A stretch of 64,000 nt of DNA from Pricia antarctica (GCF_900101815.1 NZ_FNAO01000003.1:62001-126000); one strand, 5' to 3'; numbered from the stretch's first letter, positions 34,838 to 43,652 are shown. Numbers and translations are program-made. Notes: generated by a model not told the origin, from the sequence alone.

Positions 34838-35776
34838 ATGAAGAAACTGGTTCTGTTCATACTTTTGGTTGCTAGTACCTCACAAATTATTTTGGCGCAA
34901 CAAGAGCCCCAATATACGCAGTACATTTACAATACCTTGTCCATAAACCCCGGTTATGCGGGATCAAGGGGAGTTTTTAGTATAACGGGCATGCATCGAT
35001 CGCAATGGCTGGGCATCGAAGGTGCCCCGAAGACCCAAACCATAAATTTTCATACTCCAGTTTCCGAAAGGGTCGGCATTGGCCTGTCGATAGTAAACGA
35101 TGACATCGGCAAGGGCACCAATCAAGAAACCTATTTCGATGGTGTATTTTCGTACACCATTCCCTTTGCAAGGGAAAACAAATTGGCTTTCGGCATAAAA
35201 GCCGGAGGCCATTTGCTAAATGTAGATTTTACCAAGCTGGCTAATTATGAACAGGAGGTGTTGGCATCGGGACTCGCGAATATCGATAACAAGTTTTCCC
35301 CTAACTTTGGAGTGGGTGCCTTTTATTACAATGAGCGATTTTACGCAGGTATATCGATACCTAATTTTTTAAGGACCCAACACTTTGACGATTCGAAATC
35401 CAGTAATTCCTTTTTGGCAAAGGAACGGCTCAATCTTTACCTGATGACCGGGTATGTATACGATATACACCCCATCGTAAAATTCAAGCCGGCCCTGTTA
35501 CTAAGGGCCGAACAGGGGGCACCATTACAAGTCGATGTCTCCGCCAATTTTCTTTTTAATGAAAAATTTACTTTGGGAGCGGCGTATCGATGGGATGCAG
35601 CACTTAGCGCTATTGTTGGGTTTCAGATAAATGAAAATCTGATGTTAGGGCTTGCCTATGATCGTGAACTTTCCGAACTCGGTGGCGCAACCTTTAACGA
35701 CGGGTCGTTCGAGATACTGCTTAGGTACGAGTTCTTGACCCGCTTTCAACGAAGGATTGTCCCCAGGTTCTTTTAA
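34838..35776 (+). CDS. PorP/SprF family type IX secretion outer-membrane protein
   Basis: Outer-membrane beta-barrel protein of the PorP/SprF family, used with type IX secretion; SprF-like members assist secretion and anchoring of type B cargo. The precursor has 312 residues with a signal peptide (MKKLVLFILLVASTSQIILA). Next comes the family opening QEPQYTQYIYNTLSINPGYAGSRG, then MHRSQWLGIEGAPKTQT and GIGLSIVNDDIGKG; the rest is alternating beta-strands. The usual partner, a large repetitive cargo protein, is not adjacent. A type B cargo is encoded 6.4 kb away (42201). Confidence 0.92.
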   Translation: MKKLVLFILLVASTSQIILAQQEPQYTQYIYNTLSINPGYAGSRGVFSITGMHRSQWLGIEGAPKTQTINFHTPVSERVGIGLSIVNDDIGKGTNQETYFDGVFSYTIPFARENKLAFGIKAGGHLLNVDFTKLANYEQEVLASGLANIDNKFSPNFGVGAFYYNERFYAGISIPNFLRTQHFDDSKSSNSFLAKERLNLYLMTGYVYDIHPIVKFKPALLLRAEQGAPLQVDVSANFLFNEKFTLGAAYRWDAALSAIVGFQINENLMLGLAYDRELSELGGATFNDGSFEILLRYEFLTRFQRRIVPRFF

Positions 35777-35908
35777 GATCGGGAAATCTCCAAATATATT
35801 AGGAATTCGACATTCAGAATTGGAATATCCGATTTGAAATTTCGGATTTGGCTCCAAAGTCTGGGCGGGAATTTGATTTGAAATGTACCGTATACCATCA
35901 AAGAGTGG

Positions 35909-35916
35909 TAAATTTG
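35909..35916 (+). promoter_or_regulatory. Candidate -7 box of ctaA
   Basis: TAAATTTG, exact TAnnTTTG match, 22 bp before the ATG at 35939. Confidence 0.45.
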
Positions 35917-35938
35917 CACTGCAAAACTGTACTGCAAA

Positions 35939-36967
35939 ATGCAACACCACTTCCGAAAAATTGCCAAAATCGCTTTAGTATTTGTTTATCTGGTCATCGC
36001 CGCCGGTGCCATTGTCAGAATGACGGGTAGCGGCATGGGCTGTCCCGATTGGCCTAAATGTTTTGGCTATTATATTCCCCCGACCGAAGCTACGCAATTG
36101 CAATGGCAACCGGAGCGGGAATTTAAAAAAGGGCAGGTCATTATAGTCGACCAAACCTTGCAGGTGGCCAACGCGGATTTCAAGACCGCTTCTGAATACG
36201 ACCCACAAAATTGGGCGCCCTATACCAAACATGATTACGCCCTTTTCAATCCTTGGCACACCTGGATCGAGTTTATCAACCGGCTCTTCGGAGCTTTGGC
36301 CGGGCTCGCCACCCTCGTTTTGGCCATTTTCTCATTTCGCTTCTGGAGACACAATAAAAAAATTACCCTATTTTCTTGGCTTGTGGTTTTTGGCATGGGC
36401 TTTCAGGCTTGGCTCGGCGCGACGGTGGTCTATTCCGTTCTGGCGCCGGCGAAGATTACCGTTCACATGGTCATGGCCCTGCTCATCGTCGCCTTATTGA
36501 TTTATCTCATCCACACGACCAAGAATTCTCAAGGTTTGACCTACCAAAAAAACCTTGCCAAATGGCTTCTCATGGCGTTTGTTGCTACCATGGTACAGAT
36601 TATATTGGGCACCCAAGTACGGCATTTCGTCGATGAGCAAATCGATGTGGTCGGGGAAACCGCAAAACATTTGTGGTTGTCCGATGTCGATTGGGAGTTT
36701 TACGTCCACCGCTCATTTTCCATAGCGATCGTTGTATTGAACTTGTTTTTGGGGCGACAAATTTGGAAACATAAGCTGGGCTTTTCGAAAATAAACTGGG
36801 TACTCATCCTTATCGGCATCGAAATACTGACCGGTGTCAGCATGTATTATCTCGATTTTCCGTTCGCCACACAACCCGTACATCTTATCATTGCATCGGT
36901 ATTGTTCGGCGTACAGTTTTATTTGGTCTTGGAGGTGTTTAGGGCGAAAAAGTTCGTAAGGGCTTAG
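35939..36967 (+). CDS. ctaA: Heme A synthase (COX15/CtaA)
   Basis: Converts heme O to heme A for aa3-type cytochrome oxidases. The 342-residue membrane protein has about eight helices in two repeats. Family landmarks are AAGAIVRMTGSGMGCPDWPKC with its short cysteine-bearing loop, WIEFINRLFGALAG, WLGATVVYSVLAPAKITVHM, QIILGTQVRHFVDEQ and the second-half FYVHRSFSI. Four histidines likely bind the two hemes. The insertion FKKGQVIIVDQTLQVAN in the first periplasmic loop is common in Flavobacteriaceae. The rest of the cytochrome oxidase genes are not in the window. Confidence 0.94.
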   Translation: MQHHFRKIAKIALVFVYLVIAAGAIVRMTGSGMGCPDWPKCFGYYIPPTEATQLQWQPEREFKKGQVIIVDQTLQVANADFKTASEYDPQNWAPYTKHDYALFNPWHTWIEFINRLFGALAGLATLVLAIFSFRFWRHNKKITLFSWLVVFGMGFQAWLGATVVYSVLAPAKITVHMVMALLIVALLIYLIHTTKNSQGLTYQKNLAKWLLMAFVATMVQIILGTQVRHFVDEQIDVVGETAKHLWLSDVDWEFYVHRSFSIAIVVLNLFLGRQIWKHKLGFSKINWVLILIGIEILTGVSMYYLDFPFATQPVHLIIASVLFGVQFYLVLEVFRAKKFVRA

Positions 36968-36979
36968 CGTTCCAAGTTG

Positions 36980-37104
36980 AAAAATTCAAGGTTCAATCCC
37001 TACTTCGTAGCTGTTCAACCCTACCCACCATTTAGGCAGGGTTGCGTGTATTTTTAACCTTGAAGCCTAGATCTGTCAACCACAGACTTGAACCTTGAAT
37101 TTTT
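36980..37104. repeat. MITE-like element with 17-bp terminal inverted repeats
   Basis: Perfect inverted repeats AAAAATTCAAGGTTCAA (36980-36996) and TTGAACCTTGAATTTTT (37088-37104) enclose 91 bp, which itself contains the hairpin CAACCCT / AGGGTTG (37016-37044). No clear target-site duplication flanks it. It lies between ctaA and the next gene and could also end the ctaA transcript. Confidence 0.6.
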
Positions 37105-37168
37105 TATAGCCTGCTTCTGTTTGTTCTAAACTTCTCAACTCCTAAACCTAAAACCTTAGAATTCTTCG

Positions 37169-37176
37169 TAACTTTG
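37169..37176 (+). promoter_or_regulatory. Candidate -7 box for the pRiA4b ORF-3-like gene
   Basis: TAACTTTG, exact TAnnTTTG match, 22 bp before the ATG at 37199. Confidence 0.45.
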
Positions 37177-37198
37177 CCCTCCTACAAAAACGAACACC

Positions 37199-37693
37199 AT
37201 GATTTATAAAATACGGATAATCTTGGATGCCAAAGAGGATATTTTCCGCGATATTGAGATTGAGGACAGTAGTACAATGGAGGAATTTCACAATGCCATT
37301 GCGCAATCTTTCGGATTCTTGGGCAATGAGATGGCCTCGTTTTATACCTGTGACGAGGAATGGAACCAAGACGAAGAAATAGCGCTTTTCGACATGAGCG
37401 ACAGCATATCTGACGTACGCCTGATGAACGAAACTTTTTTGGAGGATGTGATGACCGAAAACAGTCCGAAATTGATTTACGTCTACGATTTTTTAAGTAT
37501 GTGGACGTTCTTGGTCGAACTGGCGGATATCGTCGAACCGGAATCAGGCACCTCCTACCCTAACTTGCTGTTCAGTTTTGGCGAACTGCCCGAGAACCCA
37601 CCAGAGACCAATTTTAAGTCCGAAGCTGCCTTTGATTTTGAGGATACCTTTGAAAATTACGATGATCTTGATTTTGACGAGAATTGGAATTAA
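37199..37693 (+). CDS. pRiA4b ORF-3-like protein
   Basis: 164-residue acidic cytoplasmic protein of the plasmid pRiA4b ORF-3 family (sometimes named IS1096 TnpR passenger protein). Typical segments: KIRIILDAKEDIFRDIEI, TMEEFHNAIAQSFGF, MASFYTCDEEW, LIYVYDFLSMWTFLVEL. The C-terminus is strongly acidic (DFEDTFENYDDLDFDENWN). The family occurs widely in chromosomes and its function is not known. The name suggests a mobile element, but no transposase or insertion-sequence ends are present here. Confidence 0.85.
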   Translation: MIYKIRIILDAKEDIFRDIEIEDSSTMEEFHNAIAQSFGFLGNEMASFYTCDEEWNQDEEIALFDMSDSISDVRLMNETFLEDVMTENSPKLIYVYDFLSMWTFLVELADIVEPESGTSYPNLLFSFGELPENPPETNFKSEAAFDFEDTFENYDDLDFDENWN

Positions 37694-37705
37694 GGTTTTT
37701 CGCCG

Positions 37706-37885
37706 GCAGTAATTGCGAGGAGTCCAATTTGCCTCGGGCAAACCGGACGAGGCGGCAATCTTTTGGAGCTACTGCTATGTTGAACCCACGCCTGTATACA
37801 ACTGTGTAGAATACATAACCGATTGCCGCGTCGCCTTTGAAATTTTGTTACAGTTAACTTTGCAAGAGGCTCCTCGCAATGGCCG
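37706..37885. repeat. Pair of inverted REP-like units (BIME-like)
   Basis: The left unit contains ATTGCGAGGAG (37711-37721) and GACGAGGCGGCAATC (37746-37760). The right unit contains the same modules in reverse: GATTGCCGCGTCG (37821-37833) and CTCCTCGCAAT (37870-37880). Each unit is also bounded by ATTGC/GCAAT, so each can fold alone or the two can pair. This is the organisation of bacterial interspersed palindromic elements. The right unit overlaps the -7 box of the following gene. Confidence 0.7.
37855..37862 (+). promoter_or_regulatory. Candidate -7 box for the nucleoid-associated protein gene
   Basis: TAACTTTG, exact TAnnTTTG match, inside the right REP-like unit and 49 bp before the ATG at 37912. 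Confidence 0.4.
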
Positions 37886-37911
37886 ATACTAATTAACACT
37901 GAACTCCTAAT

Positions 37912-38970
37912 ATGATAAACCTATATTCCACCCAAATCGAAACGATTTCCCTGCATCGCGTGGGGAATAAAAACAAAGCCGAGGGTCTCTTTCTTTCCGA
38001 AGAACCCTTTCGACTAAACGACGAAACTACGGGGCTGCTCAAGGAATATTTCTTCAAACCCTTCCGGGAAAAAGAGGAGAACTACTTTAAACTTTCCAAC
38101 GAGGTGGATGTGGAGTTCAATGAACTTTACAAAATGGCATCCGATATTTTTGCCGATCCGGACAGGACGCATGCCAATTCCAAAAAAATCGCCAAGCACC
38201 TTTTCGACCAATCCAACCACCCCCATATCAAAAGCGGAGAGGTTTATGTAGCCCATTTAACGGGACTTCTTTTGGATAACGTTAAAGTTGACGCCATCGG
38301 TATTTTCAAGAGTGAGCTAAAGCACGATTTTCTCCAATTCGAGGAAAAGGGAAGTAATCTGGATATTGTCATCCAACAGGGCATCAACATCAACAAACTT
38401 GACAAAGGATGTTTGATCTTCAACGTCAACAAGGAAGAGGGCTATAAGGTTTTATCGGTTGACAGCAACCGCTACGACACCAAATACTGGCTGGAAGAAT
38501 TTTTGGGAGCCACCGCATTGGCCGACGAAAACTTCTATACGAAAAATTACCTTAAGTTCTGCCAGAACTTCGCCAAAGACGTCGTTTTACCGGCCGAGGA
38601 CAAGCAGCAGGAGGTACTTTTCATGAACCGCGCGGTCAACCATTTTGCCAAGAACGACAGTTTTGAAGAAAGTAACTTTCTTAACGAAGTGATGGAAAAT
38701 CCCGAATTGATTCCCGAATTCAAGCACTACAAAGTCGAAAAAGGACCTAAATATAGTGTCGAAGATGTTTCAAACTTCAATATCGCCAACAAGGCGGTAT
38801 CCGACGCCCGAAAAAAGATAAAGAATGTTATTAATCTAGACACCCACATCCAAATAAAAATGGATTTCATCGATCCCGAATCCGCCCAAAAATTCGTCGA
38901 AAAAGGATGGGACGAGGAGAAGCAGATGTACTATTATTTGGTGTATTTCAACAAAGAAGAGAAAAGCTAG
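37912..38970 (+). CDS. Nucleoid-associated protein (YejK/NdpA family)
   Basis: 352-residue protein of the NA37/YejK family, which binds DNA and associates with the nucleoid. It opens MINLYSTQIETISLHRVGNK, the usual start. The body contains LTGLLLDNVKVDAIGIFKSE, IQQGININKLDKGCLIFNVN, WLEEFLGATALADENFYTKN and a late SDARKKIKNVINLDTHIQIK. No membrane segment is seen. It is convergent with the kinase-like gene, with only 4 bp between the two stop codons, so the two mRNAs must overlap at their ends. Confidence 0.9.
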   Translation: MINLYSTQIETISLHRVGNKNKAEGLFLSEEPFRLNDETTGLLKEYFFKPFREKEENYFKLSNEVDVEFNELYKMASDIFADPDRTHANSKKIAKHLFDQSNHPHIKSGEVYVAHLTGLLLDNVKVDAIGIFKSELKHDFLQFEEKGSNLDIVIQQGININKLDKGCLIFNVNKEEGYKVLSVDSNRYDTKYWLEEFLGATALADENFYTKNYLKFCQNFAKDVVLPAEDKQQEVLFMNRAVNHFAKNDSFEESNFLNEVMENPELIPEFKHYKVEKGPKYSVEDVSNFNIANKAVSDARKKIKNVINLDTHIQIKMDFIDPESAQKFVEKGWDEEKQMYYYLVYFNKEEKS

Positions 38971-38974
38971 CCCA

Positions 38975-40057
38975 CTAAATCTTGATCTTTCGCTCGATAA
39001 TCTGCTTCACACTTACACCTTGATAATTTCGGCGCACAAAGTTAAGTGCTAGGTCAAGCACCTCGCCCATGGTCTTACACTGTTTGAATTTTATATCCGA
39101 AGTGAGCTCAAAAACCTTATCACGAAGCATTTCTGTATTTTCTTTGGTCGAGATAGTATCCTTTTTAGCGATGGCCCTTAATCTTTTGATACGGTTTCCG
39201 GAACTGAGGATACGCTTGGCGACGATGGAACGCTCTTCTAGTTTATATTGGTCGACAGAATCCCGCAACAGTTTATGGCGGACGAGTTCGACCATTTGAA
39301 AATTTTCCTTAAAAAATTGGGGACGGTAGACGTTCAATTTTCCTTCATAACACTGTTGATCAAAATCGATGGCACGTATGCGGTAGACCACGTGATCAAA
39401 ATCGTGAACCGGCACGATGACGTAATTATAGGAACGCATATCGCCCAAAAGACGGATCATACAACGTTCGTTGAACTTTACGAATTCCTTGGCCAATTGT
39501 GCCTTTTCGGACTCGGTGCATCTAGGCAACATATCCTTAATAAAAACATCCCCGGGAATACCCGCGATATGCTCTTCTATCAAGGTATCCCTACAGACCA
39601 AAAAATTCAGGTTGTAGGGCGATAGCATATGTTCCAGTTCCAGACCATAGATTCTGGAGGCATCGGTTTTCTTGATATAGAAATAGGTGAAGTTATCGTT
39701 AAGAATATTCCTGACCCGAATGCGAAAAGGTTTTGAATTACCAAACGTACAATAATCCACGGCATCTACATTCAAGTATTGGTTGATACTATTGCTACCG
39801 TCAGAATGCAGGATGGAATACACTTTTTTAAGGCTGTCATCAATTTCCCTCCGCTCGAATTCGGGGTAGTAGACCCGAATCCAGAGGGTATCTTCATCGT
39901 TGGAATCATATACCACGACCGACCCTGAAAAGCGCAACAGGTCCTCATAAAAAATCGGAATTTCTATTTTACGGTTGTAATGGTCAAGGTAAGCATCCAA
40001 CTTCTTGTTGACCGGATAGGCCGGTTTTTTCTTCGACATTAATCTTTCTTCGGACAT
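38975..40057 (-). CDS. Uncharacterised protein with protein-kinase-like motif order
   Basis: 360 residues from the ATG at 40057; a TTG seven codons upstream lies inside a likely -7 box. I do not recognise the family by name. Using numbering from that TTG, the second half shows a kinase-like series: lysines K136-K137 in TYFYIKKTDASR, acidic E147/E149 in YGLELEHML, a hinge-like LVCRDTLIEEHIAG, GDMRSYNYVIV at 212-222 with D213 and N218 spaced as in the HRD-x4-N catalytic loop, and IDFDQQ at 237-242 in place of DFG. The last 110 residues are basic and helical. A divergent kinase or pseudokinase is possible. No glycine-rich loop is evident. Confidence 0.65.
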   Translation of the reverse strand: MSEERLMSKKKPAYPVNKKLDAYLDHYNRKIEIPIFYEDLLRFSGSVVVYDSNDEDTLWIRVYYPEFERREIDDSLKKVYSILHSDGSNSINQYLNVDAVDYCTFGNSKPFRIRVRNILNDNFTYFYIKKTDASRIYGLELEHMLSPYNLNFLVCRDTLIEEHIAGIPGDVFIKDMLPRCTESEKAQLAKEFVKFNERCMIRLLGDMRSYNYVIVPVHDFDHVVYRIRAIDFDQQCYEGKLNVYRPQFFKENFQMVELVRHKLLRDSVDQYKLEERSIVAKRILSSGNRIKRLRAIAKKDTISTKENTEMLRDKVFELTSDIKFKQCKTMGEVLDLALNFVRRNYQGVSVKQIIERKIKI

Positions 40058-40075
40058 ATTCCCTTTACTTTGTAA

Positions 40076-40083
40076 CAAACTTA
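40076..40083 (-). promoter_or_regulatory. Candidate -7 box of the kinase-like gene
   Basis: Reads TAAGTTTG on the minus strand. It overlaps the alternative TTG codon, which supports the ATG at 40057 as start. Confidence 0.45.
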
Positions 40084-40234
40084 CGGTTTTATCGTCATGT
40101 TAGTGATGTTCAAAATATTAGATTCCACAATAGTACCTCCGAGGGTACTCAATTGTATAGTATCCTAATTCTCAAATATCGATTTACAAGTGAATTAATC
40201 GGCATACCAATAACGGCTTAAGCACTACTTTAAT

Positions 40235-41137
40235 TTGGAAAAAATACTCATAGTAAATCATCTGACCAAAAATTTCGGTCATCTGACAGCGGTGAAGGAT
40301 TTATCTTTTACCATCGAAAAAGGAAATGTATATGGCATCCTTGGGCCCAATGGTAGCGGAAAATCCACAACGCTTGGCATTGTCTTGAATGTGGTCAATC
40401 GAACGAAGGGCGACTTTGCATGGTTCGACGGAAATACCTCGACCCACGAAGCTTTGAAAAAAGTGGGCGCCATCATCGAGAGGCCGAATTTCTATCCCTA
40501 TATGACCGCCGTTCAGAATTTGAACTTGGTATGTAAAATAAAGGAAGTACCCAACACCAAGATTGAAGAAAAACTTGAACTCGTCGGTCTTCTAGACCGA
40601 AAGAACAGTAAATTCAACACCTATTCACTGGGTATGAAACAACGCTTGGCCATTGCCTCTGCCCTCCTCAACGACCCGGAGATATTGATTCTGGACGAGC
40701 CCACAAACGGACTCGATCCCCAGGGCATCCACCAGATTCGGGAAATCATTAAAAAAATAGCATCCGAAGGTACTACCATTTTATTGGCCTCGCATTTGCT
40801 GGACGAAGTAGAAAAGGTCTGTAGCCATGTCATCATCCTTAGAAAAGGTGAAAAACTCTATTCAGGCCGCGTCGATGGTATGTTGGCCAGCCATGGTTTT
40901 TTCGAGCTGCGAACGGAAAACACCAAACTTTTAACCGATTATCTTGAAAAAAATGCCAGTTTCGGCCCTATAAAGGTCGAAAACGGACTCGTCACAGCCA
41001 TTCTAAAGGAAGAAATGGACGCTACAGCACTTAATAAAACCCTTTTTGCCCAAGGTGTCGTACTCTCGCATCTGGTCAAGAGAAAGGAAAGCTTGGAGGA
41101 ACAGTTTTTGACTTTAACGAAAAATCAAGCGAATTAG
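40235..41137 (+). CDS. ABC transporter ATP-binding protein
   Basis: 300-residue ATPase subunit, from a TTG at 40235 (MEKILIVNHLTKNFGHL). Walker A GPNGSGKST, signature YSLGMKQRLAIA, Walker B ILILDEPTNGLDP and the switch-histidine segment TTILLASHLLDE are all intact. The C-terminal 80 residues form the accessory domain common to ABC-2 exporters of the CcmA/DrrA/NatA type. The permease gene follows after 105 bp. Such pairs export drugs, lipids or peptides or confer resistance; the substrate is not evident. Confidence 0.92.
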   Translation: MEKILIVNHLTKNFGHLTAVKDLSFTIEKGNVYGILGPNGSGKSTTLGIVLNVVNRTKGDFAWFDGNTSTHEALKKVGAIIERPNFYPYMTAVQNLNLVCKIKEVPNTKIEEKLELVGLLDRKNSKFNTYSLGMKQRLAIASALLNDPEILILDEPTNGLDPQGIHQIREIIKKIASEGTTILLASHLLDEVEKVCSHVIILRKGEKLYSGRVDGMLASHGFFELRTENTKLLTDYLEKNASFGPIKVENGLVTAILKEEMDATALNKTLFAQGVVLSHLVKRKESLEEQFLTLTKNQAN

Positions 41138-41242
41138 CGCCATGTGCAGCACACCATGAGATATGCGCAACACGCCTTTTTTAATATATTGCGAACCGCG
41201 TAAACCGCCCAGCGCACGGCAATCAACCATACACAAGATAAA

Positions 41243-42076
41243 ATGGTACGACTTTTACACATCGAGTTTATAAAACTTTGGAACAACAGGGCCAGTAAAA
41301 TTTTGATTATTTCTTATTTTGTGCTGTTGACCTCTATTGCGCTGGTAGCCGCCATAAAATTCGATATCGGCCCCATACAATTTCATTTGGCCGATCAGGG
41401 TATTTTCAACTTTCCCTACGTATGGCATTTCAATACCTATATCGCTGCACTTTTCAAACTATTTTTGGCCATCGTTATCGTGTCGATGATGTCGAACGAA
41501 TATAGCAACAAGACCATCAAACAGAATCTGATAGACGGACTTTCCAAGAAGGAGTTTATCTTATCCAAATTTTTGACCGTCATTTCCTTTGCTTTGATAT
41601 CGACGATTTTTGTATTTGTGGTCTCCTTGATTCTCGGCTTGGTCTATTCCGATTTCAATGAGCTGCCCATCATCTTTTCCGATTTGGAATTCCTCTTGGC
41701 TTTCTTCCTCAAATTGACCGGCTTCTTCTCGTTCTGTCTTTTTCTAGGGATATTGGTGAAACGTTCCGCTTTCGCCCTCGGATTTCTGATATTATGGTCC
41801 ATTATAGAACAGATTGTATTCGGGATATTGGGATGGAAATTCGTTTCTTGGGAAACGGCAAAAATCATCAAAGGATTTTTTCCGCTCCAGTCGATGTCCA
41901 ATCTGATCAAAGAACCTTTTTCAAGACTGAAGGCGGTTCAATCTATTGCCAACGAAATCGGGGAACAAGTTATTCTGGACTATCAGGTACACTGGTACGA
42001 AATCACCATCGTTCTTTGTTGGACGGCCATTTTCGTTTACCTCTCGTATGCACTGCTCAAAAAGCGTGATCTATAA
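41243..42076 (+). CDS. ABC-2 type transporter permease
   Basis: 277-residue membrane protein with about six helices: one at 20-38, then pairs around 70-86, 110-135, 150-170, 180-200 and a final one near 248-268. LLHIEFIKLWNNRASKIL at the N-terminus and SNEYSNKTIKQNLIDGLSKKEF after the second helix are typical of ABC-2 permeases of the NatB or bacitracin-export type. It pairs with the ATPase encoded upstream, with which it is probably co-transcribed. Confidence 0.87.
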   Translation: MVRLLHIEFIKLWNNRASKILIISYFVLLTSIALVAAIKFDIGPIQFHLADQGIFNFPYVWHFNTYIAALFKLFLAIVIVSMMSNEYSNKTIKQNLIDGLSKKEFILSKFLTVISFALISTIFVFVVSLILGLVYSDFNELPIIFSDLEFLLAFFLKLTGFFSFCLFLGILVKRSAFALGFLILWSIIEQIVFGILGWKFVSWETAKIIKGFFPLQSMSNLIKEPFSRLKAVQSIANEIGEQVILDYQVHWYEITIVLCWTAIFVYLSYALLKKRDL

Positions 42077-42200
42077 ATACGCCACTTATTTTCATCGTGA
42101 ACGTTTTTTTTTAAATATGCTAACAGAAACGCTACGACCTAAACAAGTATATCCGATTCAAGGAGATTTAGTATCTTGAGGCATTTCATTTTCGTTTTAG

Positions 42201-43652
42201 ATGCAAAAAGAATTGCTATATCTTATGATGTTGTTCATGGCGCAGTTAACCTTTGGCCAAACCTGCTCGTCGTTAACGCAACCACGTGATGGAGCCGTCA
42301 ATGTACCGGTGAATACCAAAATAAGCTGGTCTGAAATCCCGGATATTATCGGATTTGTAGTTTCTTTTGGTACTGCTCCCGGTGAAGGCGATATCATTAA
42401 TAACCGTTCGTCGGGCCTCAACAATTTTTACATTCCGGAAACCGGCCTACCCGCAGACACTCAAATTTACGTCACGATAGGCTTCTATAAGGCGGGGCAA
42501 AAGTTTACGACCTGCGCCGGAGAAACCTTTCGCACGTCAAAAGTGACCGCCGCACCCAAATGCACGAAGTTAACCGAACCCCTCAACGGCTCCGATAACA
42601 TAGCGGCGGAAACTAAATTGGACTGGAACTATGCCCCCACGGCAACAGGATACCTTCTTTCGGTAGGAACAACACCTAGTGGATCGGATGTTCTCGATGC
42701 TCTGGATGTCGGCAATGTATTAAGTTTTGAACCCTCGGGCGGCCTCCCGGCAGACGGGCCTGTCTATGTTACCCTCACCCCCTATAACGATGCCGGAAAA
42801 GCGATATCTTGTGGCGAAGAAAGTTTTACTACCACTTCTGTCGTTATAGACTGCGGTCCGTTTTATGACTACAAAACAGGACAAACGGTATCCCTTGGCC
42901 CCGAAATCGATTTCCCCGATCGAATCGGATTATGTAACGACCGTTCGGTCATTACGGTAGAAAGTAGTGATGCGGCGGACGGCTACCGATGGTTTGCTAT
43001 ACATACGGATGGCACGGAAACCCTATTGTCTTCGAGCAGTTCGGTCGAACTAATACAGACAGGCGAGTATCGTTACGAAGCCTATAACTTTGTTACCAGG
43101 TCGACCAATACCGTCGAATGTGGCAGCTCAAAGCTATTTGTGGTAAATGCATCTGAAATCGCCCTTATTTCTTCCATTAAGGATGACCAATTCTCCAATG
43201 GTAGAAGGGTGGAAGTAAATGTGATTGGGGATGGAAACTATGAATATGCGCTGGATAACAGGGAAGGAACGTACCAAAACAGCAACGTTTTCGAAAATGT
43301 TTCCAGCGATTTTCATTATATCTATGTACGGGACCGAAACGGATGCGGCATTAGCGAAAGTTCGGTACAGCGGAATTTGAGTAGTGATGATTTTCCAAAG
43401 TTCTTTACGCCGAACGGGGACAATACGAACGATTTCTGGCAGTACATAACCCCCGAGATCGAGGATGAAATTGTCTTGACGGTCATCCATATTTTTGATA
43501 GGTATGGTAATCTACTCGCGGTGGTCGACCCCGAATCAAGAGGATGGGACGGTACTTTTTCGGGTCGCCGATTACCTTCTTCCGATTATTGGTATAAGGC
43601 CATAGCGTTGAACCAACAAGTAGTCAAAGGGCATTTTAGCTTAATACGCTAA
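42201..43652 (+). CDS. Secreted protein with T9SS type B sorting domain
   Basis: 483-residue precursor with a signal peptide (MQKELLYLMMLFMAQLTFGQ) and a gliding-motility-associated C-terminal (type B) sorting domain over the last 85 residues: FFTPNGDNTNDFWQ, IHIFDRYGNLLA, GWDGTFSGRRLPSSDYWY. Between them are two tandem repeats of about 91 residues (about 23-115 and 116-208), each starting C-x2-L-T-x-P and ending with C-x-GE-x-F-x-T, Ig- or FN3-like and each with two cysteines. The type B domain implies export through T9SS and surface attachment or release. Binding specificity is unknown. Confidence 0.9.
   Translation: MQKELLYLMMLFMAQLTFGQTCSSLTQPRDGAVNVPVNTKISWSEIPDIIGFVVSFGTAPGEGDIINNRSSGLNNFYIPETGLPADTQIYVTIGFYKAGQKFTTCAGETFRTSKVTAAPKCTKLTEPLNGSDNIAAETKLDWNYAPTATGYLLSVGTTPSGSDVLDALDVGNVLSFEPSGGLPADGPVYVTLTPYNDAGKAISCGEESFTTTSVVIDCGPFYDYKTGQTVSLGPEIDFPDRIGLCNDRSVITVESSDAADGYRWFAIHTDGTETLLSSSSSVELIQTGEYRYEAYNFVTRSTNTVECGSSKLFVVNASEIALISSIKDDQFSNGRRVEVNVIGDGNYEYALDNREGTYQNSNVFENVSSDFHYIYVRDRNGCGISESSVQRNLSSDDFPKFFTPNGDNTNDFWQYITPEIEDEIVLTVIHIFDRYGNLLAVVDPESRGWDGTFSGRRLPSSDYWYKAIALNQQVVKGHFSLIR

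Noticed and set aside
37199-37693. Transposon-related gene (the family name mentions IS1096)
   Set aside because: The pRiA4b ORF-3 family is mostly chromosomal and no transposase, ends or duplications are nearby.
40132-40149. Palindrome AGTACC-N6-GGTACT between the kinase-like gene and the ABC transporter as an operator
   Set aside because: Only 6-bp arms, no nearby regulator gene and no clear promoter overlap; too weak to list as a site.
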